Source: Limnohabitans sp. 15K
GTDB lineage: Bacteria; Pseudomonadota; Gammaproteobacteria; Burkholderiales; Burkholderiaceae_C
Direction: 5' to 3'
Assembly: GCF_002778285.1 (NCBI RefSeq)
Contig: NZ_NESM01000006.1
Span: forward strand, 98,703 to 162,702
DNA length: 64,000 nt
Made by a program: the position numbers and the translations under genes
Notes under the pieces: generated by a model
The model's database searches: none
What the model was told of the DNA's origin: nothing
The model's input: the letters and a program-made list of their open reading frames with translations, nothing else
Shown here: positions 30,246 to 38,285 of the stretch, in pieces
How positions within the stretch are numbered: the first letter of the stretch is position 1
How the letters are laid out: each line of letters opens with the position of its first letter

Positions 30246-30686
30246 TCACCAAATCCGCTCCCGCTGCTCCTCCCACAGCGCAGGCGGATCCACAGCAAGA
30301 TCAAACAGCGTCAGGTGGTCCGGCAGCCCATCCTCCAGGATTGCCTCGACGATGTCGGGTGCCAGCGTGGTCAGGTTCACCATGCGGCTGACGTAGCTGT
30401 TGTCGACTCCCTCCAGTGCTGCAATTTCAGTCAGGTTTTTCACCTTGCCGGACTCCAGCATGGCCAGCCACCTGTGGCCCCTGGCCAGCGCCAGTTGCAG
30501 CGGTGTGGCCGCCACGTCCCACGGCCGTAGCAGTTTGCCCGGCTGACCTGATTGCCCGTTAGGCAGCGTCATTTGTTTGCGCCCACTGCGGCGCTTGATC
30601 TGAATCGGTACCGAAAGCGTGATCCGTCCGTCGCTGGATTGAATTACTTCTGTAGTGCCAGTGGATCTGATTTGAATCTCGCTCAT
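30246..30686 (-). CDS. ParB/KorB-like helix-turn-helix protein of the recombinase cassette
   Basis: 146 residues. A basic N-terminus (KRRSGRKQMTLP) precedes a helix-turn-helix resembling the DNA-binding part of ParB/KorB proteins (NLTEIAALEGVDNSYVSRMVNLTTLAPDIVEAIL region). It overlaps the recombinase gene by 4 bp, as in many such cassettes. It could bind element DNA, for example the phased repeats described here, but nothing in the sequence proves that. Confidence 0.7.
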   Translation of the reverse strand: MSEIQIRSTGTTEVIQSSDGRITLSVPIQIKRRSGRKQMTLPNGQSGQPGKLLRPWDVAATPLQLALARGHRWLAMLESGKVKNLTEIAALEGVDNSYVSRMVNLTTLAPDIVEAILEDGLPDHLTLFDLAVDPPALWEEQRERIW

Positions 30687-32056
30687 GCCATGGCCTCCGA
30701 CTCCATTTCTGTGGCTGGCTCGGGCTGCAGTTTATTGTGATGCAACTCAAGCACCAGTCGCTGGATACCTGTGGGATGCAAATCCATCGACATGTTGTTG
30801 GGCGAGACATTCACCTGACGAACCAGCAACCGCACAATCCGCATCTGCTCGGCAGGGAACAACTGGTCCCAGACATCGTCGAGCCGCTTCATGGCCACCG
30901 TGACGATGGCCTCGTCCAGCGTAGGGTCGTATTTCTGGGCCTGCGGCAGAACATCTCTGACCACATCCGGCGAGCGTAAATGGCCACGCAGTTGCTCCAG
31001 TACCGCCGACTCCAACTCCGCCGCTGGCATGCGGGGCAGGCCCGATGCACCGGCGTGCTCCTTGATATCGCGCTGGGGCACGTAGTAACGGTAGCGGCGA
31101 CCGTTTTGTTTGGCGGTTTGAAATGGCGACATCGCGCGGCCGTCGCTCCCAAAGACGATGCCTTTGAGCAGGTACTGCGTCTTGGCTCTGGTCGTGGTGG
31201 CTCGCACACGTCCATTGGTGCTGAGGATCGCGTGGACATCGTCCCAAATGGACTTCGTGATGATCGGCGGGTGCTCCGCCTGGTACCAAAGCTCCTTATG
31301 ACGCAACTCACCCAGGTAGGTGCGGTTGTTCAGGACCTTGTAAATCAGCCCCTTGTCGATGGGCTTGCCCTCCCGTACTCGACCGTCCTGAGTAGTCCAG
31401 GCTTTTGAGGTCACACCGTCCAGTCGTAATTCCTTCACCAACTTGGTGGTCGAGCCCAGTTCCACAAAGCGCTGGAAGATGTGCGCGATCGTCTTGGCTT
31501 CGGCGTCATTGGGAATCAGACGACGGTTGGCAACGTCATAGCCAATCGGGGGGATGCCGCCCATCCACATCCCCTTGCGTTTGCTTGCTGCAATCTTGTC
31601 CCTGATTCGCTCGCCAGTCACCTCGCGTTCAAACTGCGCAAAGGACAGCAGCACGTTGAGCATGAGTCGGCCCATGGACGTGGTCGTGTTGAATTGCTGG
31701 GTGACCGAGACAAAGGACACGCCTTGCCGCTCAAAGACTTCGACCATCTTGGAGAAGTCAGCCAGGCTGCGGGTCAACCGGTCGATCTTGTAGATCACGA
31801 TCACATCAATTTTCCCGGCCTCAATGTCGGTCATCAGTCGCTTGAGTGCGGGCCGCTCCATGTTGCCGCCGGAGAAAGCTGGGTCGTCGTAGTCGTCGGC
31901 CACAGCGATCCAGCCCTCGGCGCGCTGGCTGGCGATGTAGGCATGCCCGGCGTCGCGCTGGGCATCAATAGAGTTGTATTCCTGGTCCAGTCCTTCTTCG
32001 CTGGACTTGCGCGTGTAAACCGCGCAGCGCATGCGGCGTTTCAATACTTCGCTCAT
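30683..32056 (-). CDS. Large serine recombinase (second cassette)
   Basis: 457 residues. The resolvase domain carries the catalytic serine in CAVYTRKSSEEGLDQEYNS; IVIYKIDRLTRSLADFSKM and QFEREVTGERIRDKIAASKRKGMW are conserved. A Recombinase domain (NRTYLGELRHKELWYQAEHP) and a C-terminal zinc-ribbon-poor tail follow. It overlaps DUF2924 upstream and the ParB-like gene downstream by 4 bp each, a three-gene unit. It may be the integrase of the prophage or of a separate cassette beside it. Confidence 0.93.
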   Translation of the reverse strand: MSEVLKRRMRCAVYTRKSSEEGLDQEYNSIDAQRDAGHAYIASQRAEGWIAVADDYDDPAFSGGNMERPALKRLMTDIEAGKIDVIVIYKIDRLTRSLADFSKMVEVFERQGVSFVSVTQQFNTTTSMGRLMLNVLLSFAQFEREVTGERIRDKIAASKRKGMWMGGIPPIGYDVANRRLIPNDAEAKTIAHIFQRFVELGSTTKLVKELRLDGVTSKAWTTQDGRVREGKPIDKGLIYKVLNNRTYLGELRHKELWYQAEHPPIITKSIWDDVHAILSTNGRVRATTTRAKTQYLLKGIVFGSDGRAMSPFQTAKQNGRRYRYYVPQRDIKEHAGASGLPRMPAAELESAVLEQLRGHLRSPDVVRDVLPQAQKYDPTLDEAIVTVAMKRLDDVWDQLFPAEQMRIVRLLVRQVNVSPNNMSMDLHPTGIQRLVLELHHNKLQPEPATEMESEAMA

Positions 32057-32550
32057 TTGGAGCCGCCTTTCTTGGCGGTGGATTTGGCGGCGTAGTCCTT
32101 GAGTCCAAAAAAGACAGGCCCAGACCAGCGGCTGCTGGTGATCTCTCGCGCAATCATCGAGAGGCTGCGGTAAGGGCGACCTTCAAATTCGTACTGGCCG
32201 TCGGCCGTGGCGATCACCTGGTGCACCTTGCCGTGGTACTCGCGTGTGAACAGTGTGCCGGGCGTGGGGTGGAAATCCCGGTCGCGCTTTCTGAGCTTGC
32301 CGGTGGCAATCAGCGAGGCGATCTTCTTGTTGTTGCGCTCCAGCAGCCCCGGGTCGACTTTGCGAAATTCGACCTCCTGAAGTTTGTAGGCAAGCTGGCG
32401 CTCCAGAAACTGGCGGTTGTGGGTAGGTGTTTCTCCGCCAAACAGCTTTCGCCACAGGGCTTTGATCTCGGGAAACGGCAGGTTGGGCAGTTCATGCACC
32501 TGTGCCACCGCAGTCCGGGGTGCGGTTGCGGGCGTTTTGCTTGTTTTCAT
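32053..32550 (-). CDS. DUF2924 domain protein
   Basis: 165 residues from MKTSKTPATAPRTAVAQ. The DUF2924 core is visible (PFPEIKALWRKLFGGETPTHNRQFLERQLAYKLQE; PGTLFTREYHGKVHQVIATADGQYEFEGRPYRSLS region). The family is regularly found beside serine recombinases and may be an accessory factor, with no proven activity. GAGG lies 5 bp before ATG 32550, which I prefer to the ATG at 32565. The bipartite motif (copy B) is 32 bp upstream. Confidence 0.85.
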   Translation of the reverse strand: MKTSKTPATAPRTAVAQVHELPNLPFPEIKALWRKLFGGETPTHNRQFLERQLAYKLQEVEFRKVDPGLLERNNKKIASLIATGKLRKRDRDFHPTPGTLFTREYHGKVHQVIATADGQYEFEGRPYRSLSMIAREITSSRWSGPVFFGLKDYAAKSTAKKGGSK

Positions 32551-32561
32551 GTGAACCTCGT

Positions 32562-32771
32562 TCATTTGTTGATGAGGTCTGTATGAACGCTCTGGTCACC
32601 AGAGAAGCCAAGTAAAACTTTGCGCTCAGTGGCAGGTATCTGACGCTTGACCAGGTTTGACTGGCGCAGCCGGACCAGGCCCTTTGCGAGGATGGCGGCG
32701 ATCTCCAGCCGACGCTGATCAGGTGTCATGCGCTCTGGCGGGAGGTGGTTGATGCTGTTTTTTAGGCTCAT
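32562..32771 (-). CDS. Small conserved protein of the recombinase cassette
   Basis: 69 residues, starting MSLKNSINHLPPERMTPDQRRLEIAAILAKGLVRL. Short proteins of this type (PERMTPDQRRLEIAAILA) commonly precede DUF2924 in these cassettes. The function is unknown. Its last codons overlap the bipartite motif that lies in front of DUF2924. Confidence 0.6.
   Translation of the reverse strand: MSLKNSINHLPPERMTPDQRRLEIAAILAKGLVRLRQSNLVKRQIPATERKVLLGFSGDQSVHTDLINK
32583..32613 (-). promoter_or_regulatory. Bipartite motif, copy B
   Basis: Plus strand ATGAACGCTCT, 11 bases, AAGCCAAGT. On the minus strand it precedes the DUF2924 start by 32 bp. The 11-base spacer here completes a dyad, CTCTGG-TGA-CCAGAG, not present in the other copies. 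Confidence 0.75.
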
Positions 32772-32847
32772 TGGGTAGCGTTCCGTGTTGACAAACTTGT
32801 GTAGACAAAATTGTCTTTAAGGGCTGCTTCCAAGGCCAGCAGGGAGT

Positions 32848-32887
32848 TGCGGGCTGGTGTGGGTTAGTGCGGGTTCCTGCGGGTTAA
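32848..32887 (+). repeat. Four tandem 10-bp units (TGCGGGTTNN type)
   Basis: TGCGGGCTGG, TGTGGGTTAG, TGCGGGTTCC and TGCGGGTTAA follow one another in exact 10-bp phase. They lie in the divergent gap between the recombinase cassette and the repressor gene. Related arrays occur at 15692, 19529, 35806, 43388, 43455 and 44665. Confidence 0.7.
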
Positions 32888-32938
32888 CGCCTGAAATCAT
32901 CGTAAAAAAGGTTTTTTGCGATTGAAGACACAAGATCA

Positions 32939-32967
32939 TTGCAAAGTGAACGATCGTTCTCTACAAT
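32939..32967 (+). promoter_or_regulatory. Repressor promoter with embedded operator
   Basis: TTGCAA (32939-32944) and TACAAT (32962-32967) are spaced by 17 bp. The spacer contains the perfect 12-bp palindrome GAACGATCGTTC (32948-32959). The expected transcription start coincides with the GTG start codon of the repressor at 32974. A second dyad, AGACAAAATTGTCT, lies at 32803-32816 on the cassette side. Confidence 0.75.
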
Positions 32968-32973
32968 GATTCC

Positions 32974-33561
32974 GTGAAGAAAACAATCAACGATCTCGAA
33001 CACCTGGCCACCTTGCAGGACTATTACGCCCAACACCGGGTGTTGCCCTCGTACACCCGTCTGATGTCGCTCCTGGGGTTCGCCTCCAAGTCCGGTATCA
33101 AAAAGGTGCTGGAGCGGCTGGAGGCTGCGGGCATGCTGGAGCGCACCTCTGATGGCGATTGGTCCCCGACTGATCGCTTCTTTGACCGCTCAATTGCCAA
33201 CCTGCCGGTTGCCGCTGGCATGCCCCTGCCAACAGCCGACGAGGGTGGCGAGCAGATGACGCTGGACCGATTTTTGATCGCCCGGCCAGCCAACACGGTG
33301 CTGGTGCGGGTCAAAGGCGACTCAATGATCAATGCCGGGATCCACAGCGGAGATCTGGCTGTGGTCGAGCGACGCAGCCAGGCCAACCCCGGAGAAGTGG
33401 TGGTCGCGGTCGTTGATGATGAATTCACACTAAAAACACTCGGACGAGACAAAGACGGATATCACCTGCTTCCCGCCAACCCGGATTTCCCCACCATCCG
33501 GCCCAACGGCAAACTTGAGATTTTTGGGGTTTTGGTTGGCCTTGTGCGCAAATACTCATGA
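32974..33561 (+). CDS. LexA-like repressor (S24 peptidase family)
   Basis: 195 residues starting with GTG. The N-terminal winged helix resembles LexA (PSYTRLMSLLGFASKSGIKKVLERLEAAGML). The C-terminal S24 domain has an Ala-Gly cleavage site (VAAGMPLP), the serine in VKGDSMINAGIHSGD and the lysine in FTLKTLGRD. It should self-cleave on RecA filaments and so act as the SOS-responsive switch of the prophage. The palindrome in its own promoter points to autorepression. Confidence 0.9.
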   Translation: MKKTINDLEHLATLQDYYAQHRVLPSYTRLMSLLGFASKSGIKKVLERLEAAGMLERTSDGDWSPTDRFFDRSIANLPVAAGMPLPTADEGGEQMTLDRFLIARPANTVLVRVKGDSMINAGIHSGDLAVVERRSQANPGEVVVAVVDDEFTLKTLGRDKDGYHLLPANPDFPTIRPNGKLEIFGVLVGLVRKYS

Positions 33562-33573
33562 GGCAAACCAATA

Positions 33574-34815
33574 ATGAAAATATTCAACCCTGCACATTTC
33601 CTGCGTCACATTTCGATGCCCACCCTGCGCGAATTCACCGACGCGCATCCCCTGGGCCAGGGCCTGGCCATTGACTGGAGCCTGGCGCAGGAACTGTTGC
33701 CCACCGTGGTCAATGACGCAGTCGCGTTGCTTGAAGCGACTATGCAGGGTGCAGAGATGACGCAAGCCGAGCGCGAGTCGGTTGAATACAAGCTGCACCT
33801 CTGGCACGACGACTTGCGCCGTGCACACCTGATGGCCAACGATCTCTCCATCCAAGAGTTTCAAACGTCGTGCGCCGGTGACCGCGAGGTTCGGGAGGCA
33901 TTTGTCAGCCGGGACGCCCGTGAAAAGTCGCTGTGGATGCTGACCTTTCGGGATGACCTGTTTCGCCAAGTTGAATTGCACATTGCCTTTCAGGCCAAGT
34001 CCAATGGCAAGTACTGGAAAAAACACCGCATCCAGCCTGGGCTCGACCCAATGCAAGACCGCATCAAACTCGATGCCTTTTGCCACGAGGTGGCCAAGCT
34101 TTACAAAAGCGTGGGCGGTGGCGATGGCACTCACATTGAGGTCAGCAAACGGGCCGCCGACGGTAGCGTGCAACTGACCATTTACATCGAAGGCCCCGTC
34201 ACGGCGATCGCACATTTTTCCGAGAATAGTTTTAAGCGCATCAACACCCGCATCGCGCTGGAGACCGCGTTGGTGTACCAGCCGTCGACCGGCTTCATTG
34301 AAACCATCGTCAAGGGTGGCGCTAAAAACCATGGCGCAGTGCTGGAACTCTTTGGCAAGCATGTGGTGGAGACAGCCATCAAGCCTGAAGAAATTGAGAA
34401 GACGCGCTACAAACTCAACGCATTGCGCGACGGCATGATGGAGCCGTTTGAGGACTGGTCAGCTTATGGCGTCGAGAAGGTTCGTTTGCGTCGTGCACGC
34501 TTTACACCCATGGGACGCACCGGCATTTCGTTTCAGGTGGAAGCACTACCAGCCAAAGACCAGGACGATGCAATCCGGCTGGCGCTGAAAGGCCTCAGGG
34601 TGCATCACTCTTTCGAGTCGGAGTACAACATGAGCAGTGCCTCGGTCATCGTCTACACACTGGCTACCGAAAGCCGCAAGGCCGGACACTTCAGCTTTGA
34701 CATCTCCGCCACGGGCTCTTCGACCATCAAAAACTTGTCCGACAAGAATCAGCCAACGGCGCTGGCTGTCCTGCGTTCACTGAATGTGATCGAAGCAGAA
34801 GAGGTTGCGGCGTGA
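33574..34815 (+). CDS. Unknown protein, first gene of a two-gene unit after the repressor
   Basis: 413 residues, no signal peptide or membrane segment, and no domain I recognise. An N-terminal helical part (about 1-110) is followed by a region rich in beta strands (SVQLTIYIEGPVTAIAHF; GISFQVEALPAKDQDDAIRLALKGL; HFSFDISATGSSTIKNLSD). It lies 12 bp after the repressor gene and overlaps the next gene by 4 bp. No phage replication or structural role is suggested by the sequence. It may be a phage accessory function such as immunity or host takeover. Confidence 0.85.
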   Translation: MKIFNPAHFLRHISMPTLREFTDAHPLGQGLAIDWSLAQELLPTVVNDAVALLEATMQGAEMTQAERESVEYKLHLWHDDLRRAHLMANDLSIQEFQTSCAGDREVREAFVSRDAREKSLWMLTFRDDLFRQVELHIAFQAKSNGKYWKKHRIQPGLDPMQDRIKLDAFCHEVAKLYKSVGGGDGTHIEVSKRAADGSVQLTIYIEGPVTAIAHFSENSFKRINTRIALETALVYQPSTGFIETIVKGGAKNHGAVLELFGKHVVETAIKPEEIEKTRYKLNALRDGMMEPFEDWSAYGVEKVRLRRARFTPMGRTGISFQVEALPAKDQDDAIRLALKGLRVHHSFESEYNMSSASVIVYTLATESRKAGHFSFDISATGSSTIKNLSDKNQPTALAVLRSLNVIEAEEVAA

Positions 34816-35777
34816 GTCTTGCGCAAATCAGTGCCACCAGCGTGTTGTGCCAACTCCTTGAGCGAGAAAAGCCCGAGGTCAATGGCATGACTCTGTTGGG
34901 TGGTGAATATGGAAACGCCGGACGAGATTTGTTGCGTGAACGACTGCTCGTGGTTGGCGCGTCACTCTCGCATGTGACCTGCCCTGAGTGTGGAGTGGAA
35001 TTGGCGCGCGTCGTTCGTGATCTCGCCCATGAAAACATCCTGCTCTCCTGCGATGAATGCGGCGAAGTCAATAGCCCGAGGTCATTGCAAGAAACCTACA
35101 AGGTGAGCCTGCCCAAGTTCATCGATCGGCTGATGCTTGGGTTGGGAATCCAGCCCAACGTCAAGAAAGAAGTTGCCACCGAGGTGGCCTGGCGTATCGG
35201 GGTCACGGAGCCTGTGCGCGGCAAGCCGCTGACCTGGTACTTTGCTCGCCACCTGCATGACCACAGGGTGGCGCAGCGGCTGGTGGAAACTATCAAGCAG
35301 GACCAGGCGCACAAGTCTGCAAAGGTGCTCACCAGCAGCGCTTTGCCACTGCCCGAGGGCTCGCCCCTGAGTGACTTTGATGTGGTCCACCTCAGTGACG
35401 TTGCACGCATCTCGCAAAGCAAGTTTGAGTTCTTCAGTGACCGCATGACCGTGCCCGTTGCCGCTCCGGTTGAGGACCCCAAGTTTCGAACTACCCTGCG
35501 CCTGGTTCGCACTGAGAGCAAGGCGCGCGTGGATGGCGTTGACTATGCGCTGGAGCCACGACAGAAAGATTTATTGCTGGCGCTGATGGACGATTTTGAT
35601 CGTGAGATGGACCGTGATGCATTGCGTACAGCATGCAGATCACAAGCCGATTCGTTTTCGCCAAGCAAGGTGTTTGAACGAATTCCGGTGGTCTACAAGC
35701 AATTCATCAAGTACCAGTCCGGTGACGGCGTTTACGCCTTGCAAATACCGGAGGAAGACCGTGACTGGCTGACCTGA
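34812..35777 (+). CDS. Unknown zinc-ribbon protein with C-terminal winged-helix-like region
   Basis: 321 residues. Near residue 57 CPECGVEL and about 20 residues later CDECGE form a four-cysteine zinc ribbon. The C-terminus (ALEPRQKDLLLALMDDFDREMDRDALRTACRS) looks like a winged-helix or helical DNA-binding domain. It is coupled to the 413-residue protein by a 4-bp overlap and ends in a terminator, so repressor plus these two genes form one transcription unit. I cannot assign a function. Confidence 0.85.
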   Translation: MSLAQISATSVLCQLLEREKPEVNGMTLLGGEYGNAGRDLLRERLLVVGASLSHVTCPECGVELARVVRDLAHENILLSCDECGEVNSPRSLQETYKVSLPKFIDRLMLGLGIQPNVKKEVATEVAWRIGVTEPVRGKPLTWYFARHLHDHRVAQRLVETIKQDQAHKSAKVLTSSALPLPEGSPLSDFDVVHLSDVARISQSKFEFFSDRMTVPVAAPVEDPKFRTTLRLVRTESKARVDGVDYALEPRQKDLLLALMDDFDREMDRDALRTACRSQADSFSPSKVFERIPVVYKQFIKYQSGDGVYALQIPEEDRDWLT

Positions 35778-35835
35778 GTCACTGCAAACCTCTCAAGCCT
35801 AAGCTTTAACCTGCAACAGCCCGCAGGTCCATCCC

Positions 35836-35871
35836 AAACCCGGCGCTCACTAGTACGAGCCCGGGTTTTTT
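35836..35871 (+). terminator. Terminator of the repressor operon
   Basis: AACCCGG-C-GCTC pairs with GAGCCCGGGTT (one bulged C) and is followed by a T run. Confidence 0.85.
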
Positions 35872-35896
35872 GCATTTTGTCCGCACGAAACGCATT

Positions 35897-35936
35897 TGAG
35901 GAATGCCGCTGAGGAGTCTGAGGAACGGCTTGAGGA
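35897..35936 (+). repeat. Four direct copies of TGAGGA upstream of an HTH gene
   Basis: TGAGGA occurs at 35897, 35910, 35919 and 35931, about 90 bp before the HTH gene at 36024. The first copy lies inside the hairpin GCATT-TGAGG-AATGC. They may be operator sites for the HTH protein. Confidence 0.45.
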
Positions 35937-36023
35937 ATCCCGATTGTTGAAATTCATCTCACTGGTTAGCGAGGCAAACGAGCTTCAAAAAACCGGGGTT
36001 TTTTCAACACCAAGGAGATTCAA

Positions 36024-36242
36024 TTGCAATTCGCAGAAAAGGTCAAGCACCTCAACCAAACCCAGTTAGCAGAGCGCTGGGACGTCGCTGAAGCGACGCT
36101 AGAAAGATGGCGCAGCGACGGCATCGGTCCGGTCTTCATGAAGATCCAGGGCCGCGTGCTGTACCGCGTCGAAGACATCGAAGCTTTCGAGTCCGACAGC
36201 TTGCGCCAAAGCACCTCCAGTGCAGTGGGAGGTGCAGCATGA
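36024..36242 (+). CDS. Small helix-turn-helix (excisionase/MerR-like) DNA-binding protein
   Basis: 72 residues starting with TTG, six bases after AAGGAG. The fold is HTH_17/MerR-like: QTQLAERWDVAEATLERWRSDGIGPVFMKIQGRVLYRVEDIEAF region. Such proteins act as excisionases or small phage regulators. It is the first gene of a run that overlaps by 4 bp gene after gene, so it probably regulates the replication operon. Confidence 0.8.
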   Translation: MQFAEKVKHLNQTQLAERWDVAEATLERWRSDGIGPVFMKIQGRVLYRVEDIEAFESDSLRQSTSSAVGGAA

Positions 36243-36724
36243 GCACGCTACCGCTTGATCATCCCGATCAAATTTTGTCCATTCCCGTGGGCACATTGGC
36301 TGAGCAATCCGGCGAGTCGCTGTTCCAGCTCAAAAACAATGCAGCCGATTTTTTGGTGATGGCCAAGACCATCGTCGAGCACATCGACCGCGCGCTGGAT
36401 TTGAAGTACTCAGCGCAGGCCCACCAACTGCGCCTGGCTGCAGGCAAAGACACCGGCGTGGTTCATTTCGATGACGGCCGCGTGCACATCACTGCTGATC
36501 TTCCCAAAAAGATCGAGTGGGACCAGGCCCGCCTCGCTGACATCACGCAGCGCATTGCCGCCAACGGCGACAACCCGGCCGAGTACGTCGAGATCAGCTA
36601 CCGCGTCTCGGAAACCAAGTTCAACGCGTGGCCCGAATCGCTCAAGAGTTCGTTCTCTGCGGCCCGCACCCTGAAAACCGGCAAGCCGGGCTTTCGCCTC
36701 GCACTTCAAGGAGAAAACAAATGA
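36239..36724 (+). CDS. Phage protein of unknown function
   Basis: 161 residues from MSTLPLDHPDQILSIP. Helical N-terminal half (ESLFQLKNNAADFLVMAKTIVEHIDRALDLKY region), mixed C-terminal half (EYVEISYRVSETKFNAWP). No motif recognised. It overlaps the HTH gene and the Sak4-like gene by 4 bp each and is therefore part of the recombination module. Confidence 0.8.
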   Translation: MSTLPLDHPDQILSIPVGTLAEQSGESLFQLKNNAADFLVMAKTIVEHIDRALDLKYSAQAHQLRLAAGKDTGVVHFDDGRVHITADLPKKIEWDQARLADITQRIAANGDNPAEYVEISYRVSETKFNAWPESLKSSFSAARTLKTGKPGFRLALQGENK

Positions 36725-37653
36725 GCCTTCCCATCATCACGGCTGACCAGCGGCTGGCCGAACGCCGTGGCGTCAAAGGCGTACTCGTCGGCAAAAGCGG
36801 CATCGGCAAAACCTCGCAGCTGTGGACCCTCAAACCCAGCGCCACTTTGTTCTTTGACCTGGAAGCGGGCGACCTCGCAGTAGAAGGCTGGGCCGGTGAC
36901 ACGGTGCGCCCACGCACATGGCAGGAGTGCCGTGACTTTGCCGTCTTCATTGGCGGCCCCAACCCGGCGCTGCGCGATGACCAGCCCTACAGCCAGGCGC
37001 ACTTTGATGCGGTGTGCCAGCGCTTTGGCCAGGCCTCGGCCATGGACAAGTACGACACCGTGTTCGTGGACTCGATCACCGTGGCTGGGCGTTTGTGCCT
37101 GCAGTGGTGCAAAGGACAACCCCAGGCATTTTCAGAAAAAACCGGCAAGCCTGATAGCCGGGGTGCTTACGGTTTGATGGGTCAGGAAATGATCGGATGG
37201 CTCACCCACTTGCAGCACACCCGTCGCAAGAACGTGTGGTTCGTCGGTATCTTGAACGAAGCGCTGGACGACTTCAACCGCCGCGTTTTTTCTCTGCAGG
37301 TTGATGGATCCAAAACCGGACTGGAGTTGCCCGGCATCGTCGATGAGGTGGTCACGCTGACCGAGCTCAAAGGTGATGACGGCACCAGCTACCGCGCCTT
37401 TGTTTGCCACACGCTCAACAACTGGGGCTATCCGGCCAAAGACCGTTCGGGTCGCCTGGACGCCATTGAGGAGCCCGACCTGGGCCGCCTCATGGAAAAG
37501 ATTGCTGGCCCGGCCAAGCCCGCACCAGAGCGGCTCGACTTTGCAAGGCCCGCCAGCAATGTTCCTGCTTTGCCAGAAGCCCGCACCTCAGCTGAGACAA
37601 GCACAGACACCAGCTTCGACCCCACTTCCTTCAACCCCACTCAGGAGTCCTGA
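36721..37653 (+). CDS. Sak4-like phage recombination ATPase
   Basis: 310 residues. Walker A GKSGIGKTS at about residues 24-32 and a Walker B-like YDTVFVDSITV near 120 mark a RecA-like AAA protein (AAA_24 type). In phages such Sak4 proteins promote single-strand annealing together with an SSB, and the next gene is SSB-like. The Pro/Thr/Ser-rich tail (SAETSTDTSFDPTSFNP) is probably disordered. Confidence 0.85.
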   Translation: MSLPIITADQRLAERRGVKGVLVGKSGIGKTSQLWTLKPSATLFFDLEAGDLAVEGWAGDTVRPRTWQECRDFAVFIGGPNPALRDDQPYSQAHFDAVCQRFGQASAMDKYDTVFVDSITVAGRLCLQWCKGQPQAFSEKTGKPDSRGAYGLMGQEMIGWLTHLQHTRRKNVWFVGILNEALDDFNRRVFSLQVDGSKTGLELPGIVDEVVTLTELKGDDGTSYRAFVCHTLNNWGYPAKDRSGRLDAIEEPDLGRLMEKIAGPAKPAPERLDFARPASNVPALPEARTSAETSTDTSFDPTSFNPTQES

Positions 37654-37655
37654 AC

Positions 37656-38270
37656 ATGACTTACTTCGATTTCAATTCCGCATCTGAACAAACCTCTTTC
37701 GACCTGATCCCCAAAGGCACGCTGGTGCGCGTGCGCATGACCATCAAACCCGGCGGCTTCGACGACGCCTCGCAAGGCTGGACCGGCGGTTACGCCACCA
37801 GGAGTAGCAGCACCGGCTCGGTATACCTGAATTGCGAATTCGTGGTGACCGATGGTGAGTTTGCACGCCGCAAGATGTGGTCACTCATTGGTCTGCACAG
37901 TCCCAAGGGACCTGAGTGGGCCAACATGGGCCGCACCATGGTGAAGGCCATCCTGAACTCGGCGCGCAACGTCCAGCCGGGTGACAACAGCCAGGCCGCG
38001 CAAAACGCCCGGCGTATCAGTGGCTTTGCGGATCTGGATGGTATTGAGTTCCTGGGCAAGGTGGACTGGGACAAAGACCAGAACGGCCAGGACAAGGCGG
38101 TCATCAAGGCGGCAGTGACGCCTGACAACAAGGACTACGCCGCTGCCATGGGTGCGCCGCGTACACCAGCTCCAGCTTCTGCATCTGCCGGTGCTGCGCC
38201 CGCAGCCAATGCCTATGCCCAAGCCACAGGTCGTACGCCGGTTCCCGGTCGTCCGAGCTGGGCGCAGTAA
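37656..38270 (+). CDS. SSB-like phage protein (partner of the Sak4-like ATPase)
   Basis: 204 residues. The N-terminal 140 residues form an OB-type beta-rich domain (GTLVRVRMTIKPGGFDD; VYLNCEFVVTDGEFARRKMWSLIGLHS; GIEFLGKVDWDKDQNG), and the tail is Ala/Pro-rich, as in DUF669/SSB-like phage proteins. It lies 2 bp after the Sak4-like gene. Single-strand DNA binding is inferred from fold and position. Confidence 0.72.
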   Translation: MTYFDFNSASEQTSFDLIPKGTLVRVRMTIKPGGFDDASQGWTGGYATRSSSTGSVYLNCEFVVTDGEFARRKMWSLIGLHSPKGPEWANMGRTMVKAILNSARNVQPGDNSQAAQNARRISGFADLDGIEFLGKVDWDKDQNGQDKAVIKAAVTPDNKDYAAAMGAPRTPAPASASAGAAPAANAYAQATGRTPVPGRPSWAQ

Positions 38271-38285
38271 GCGAGGGTCACCACC

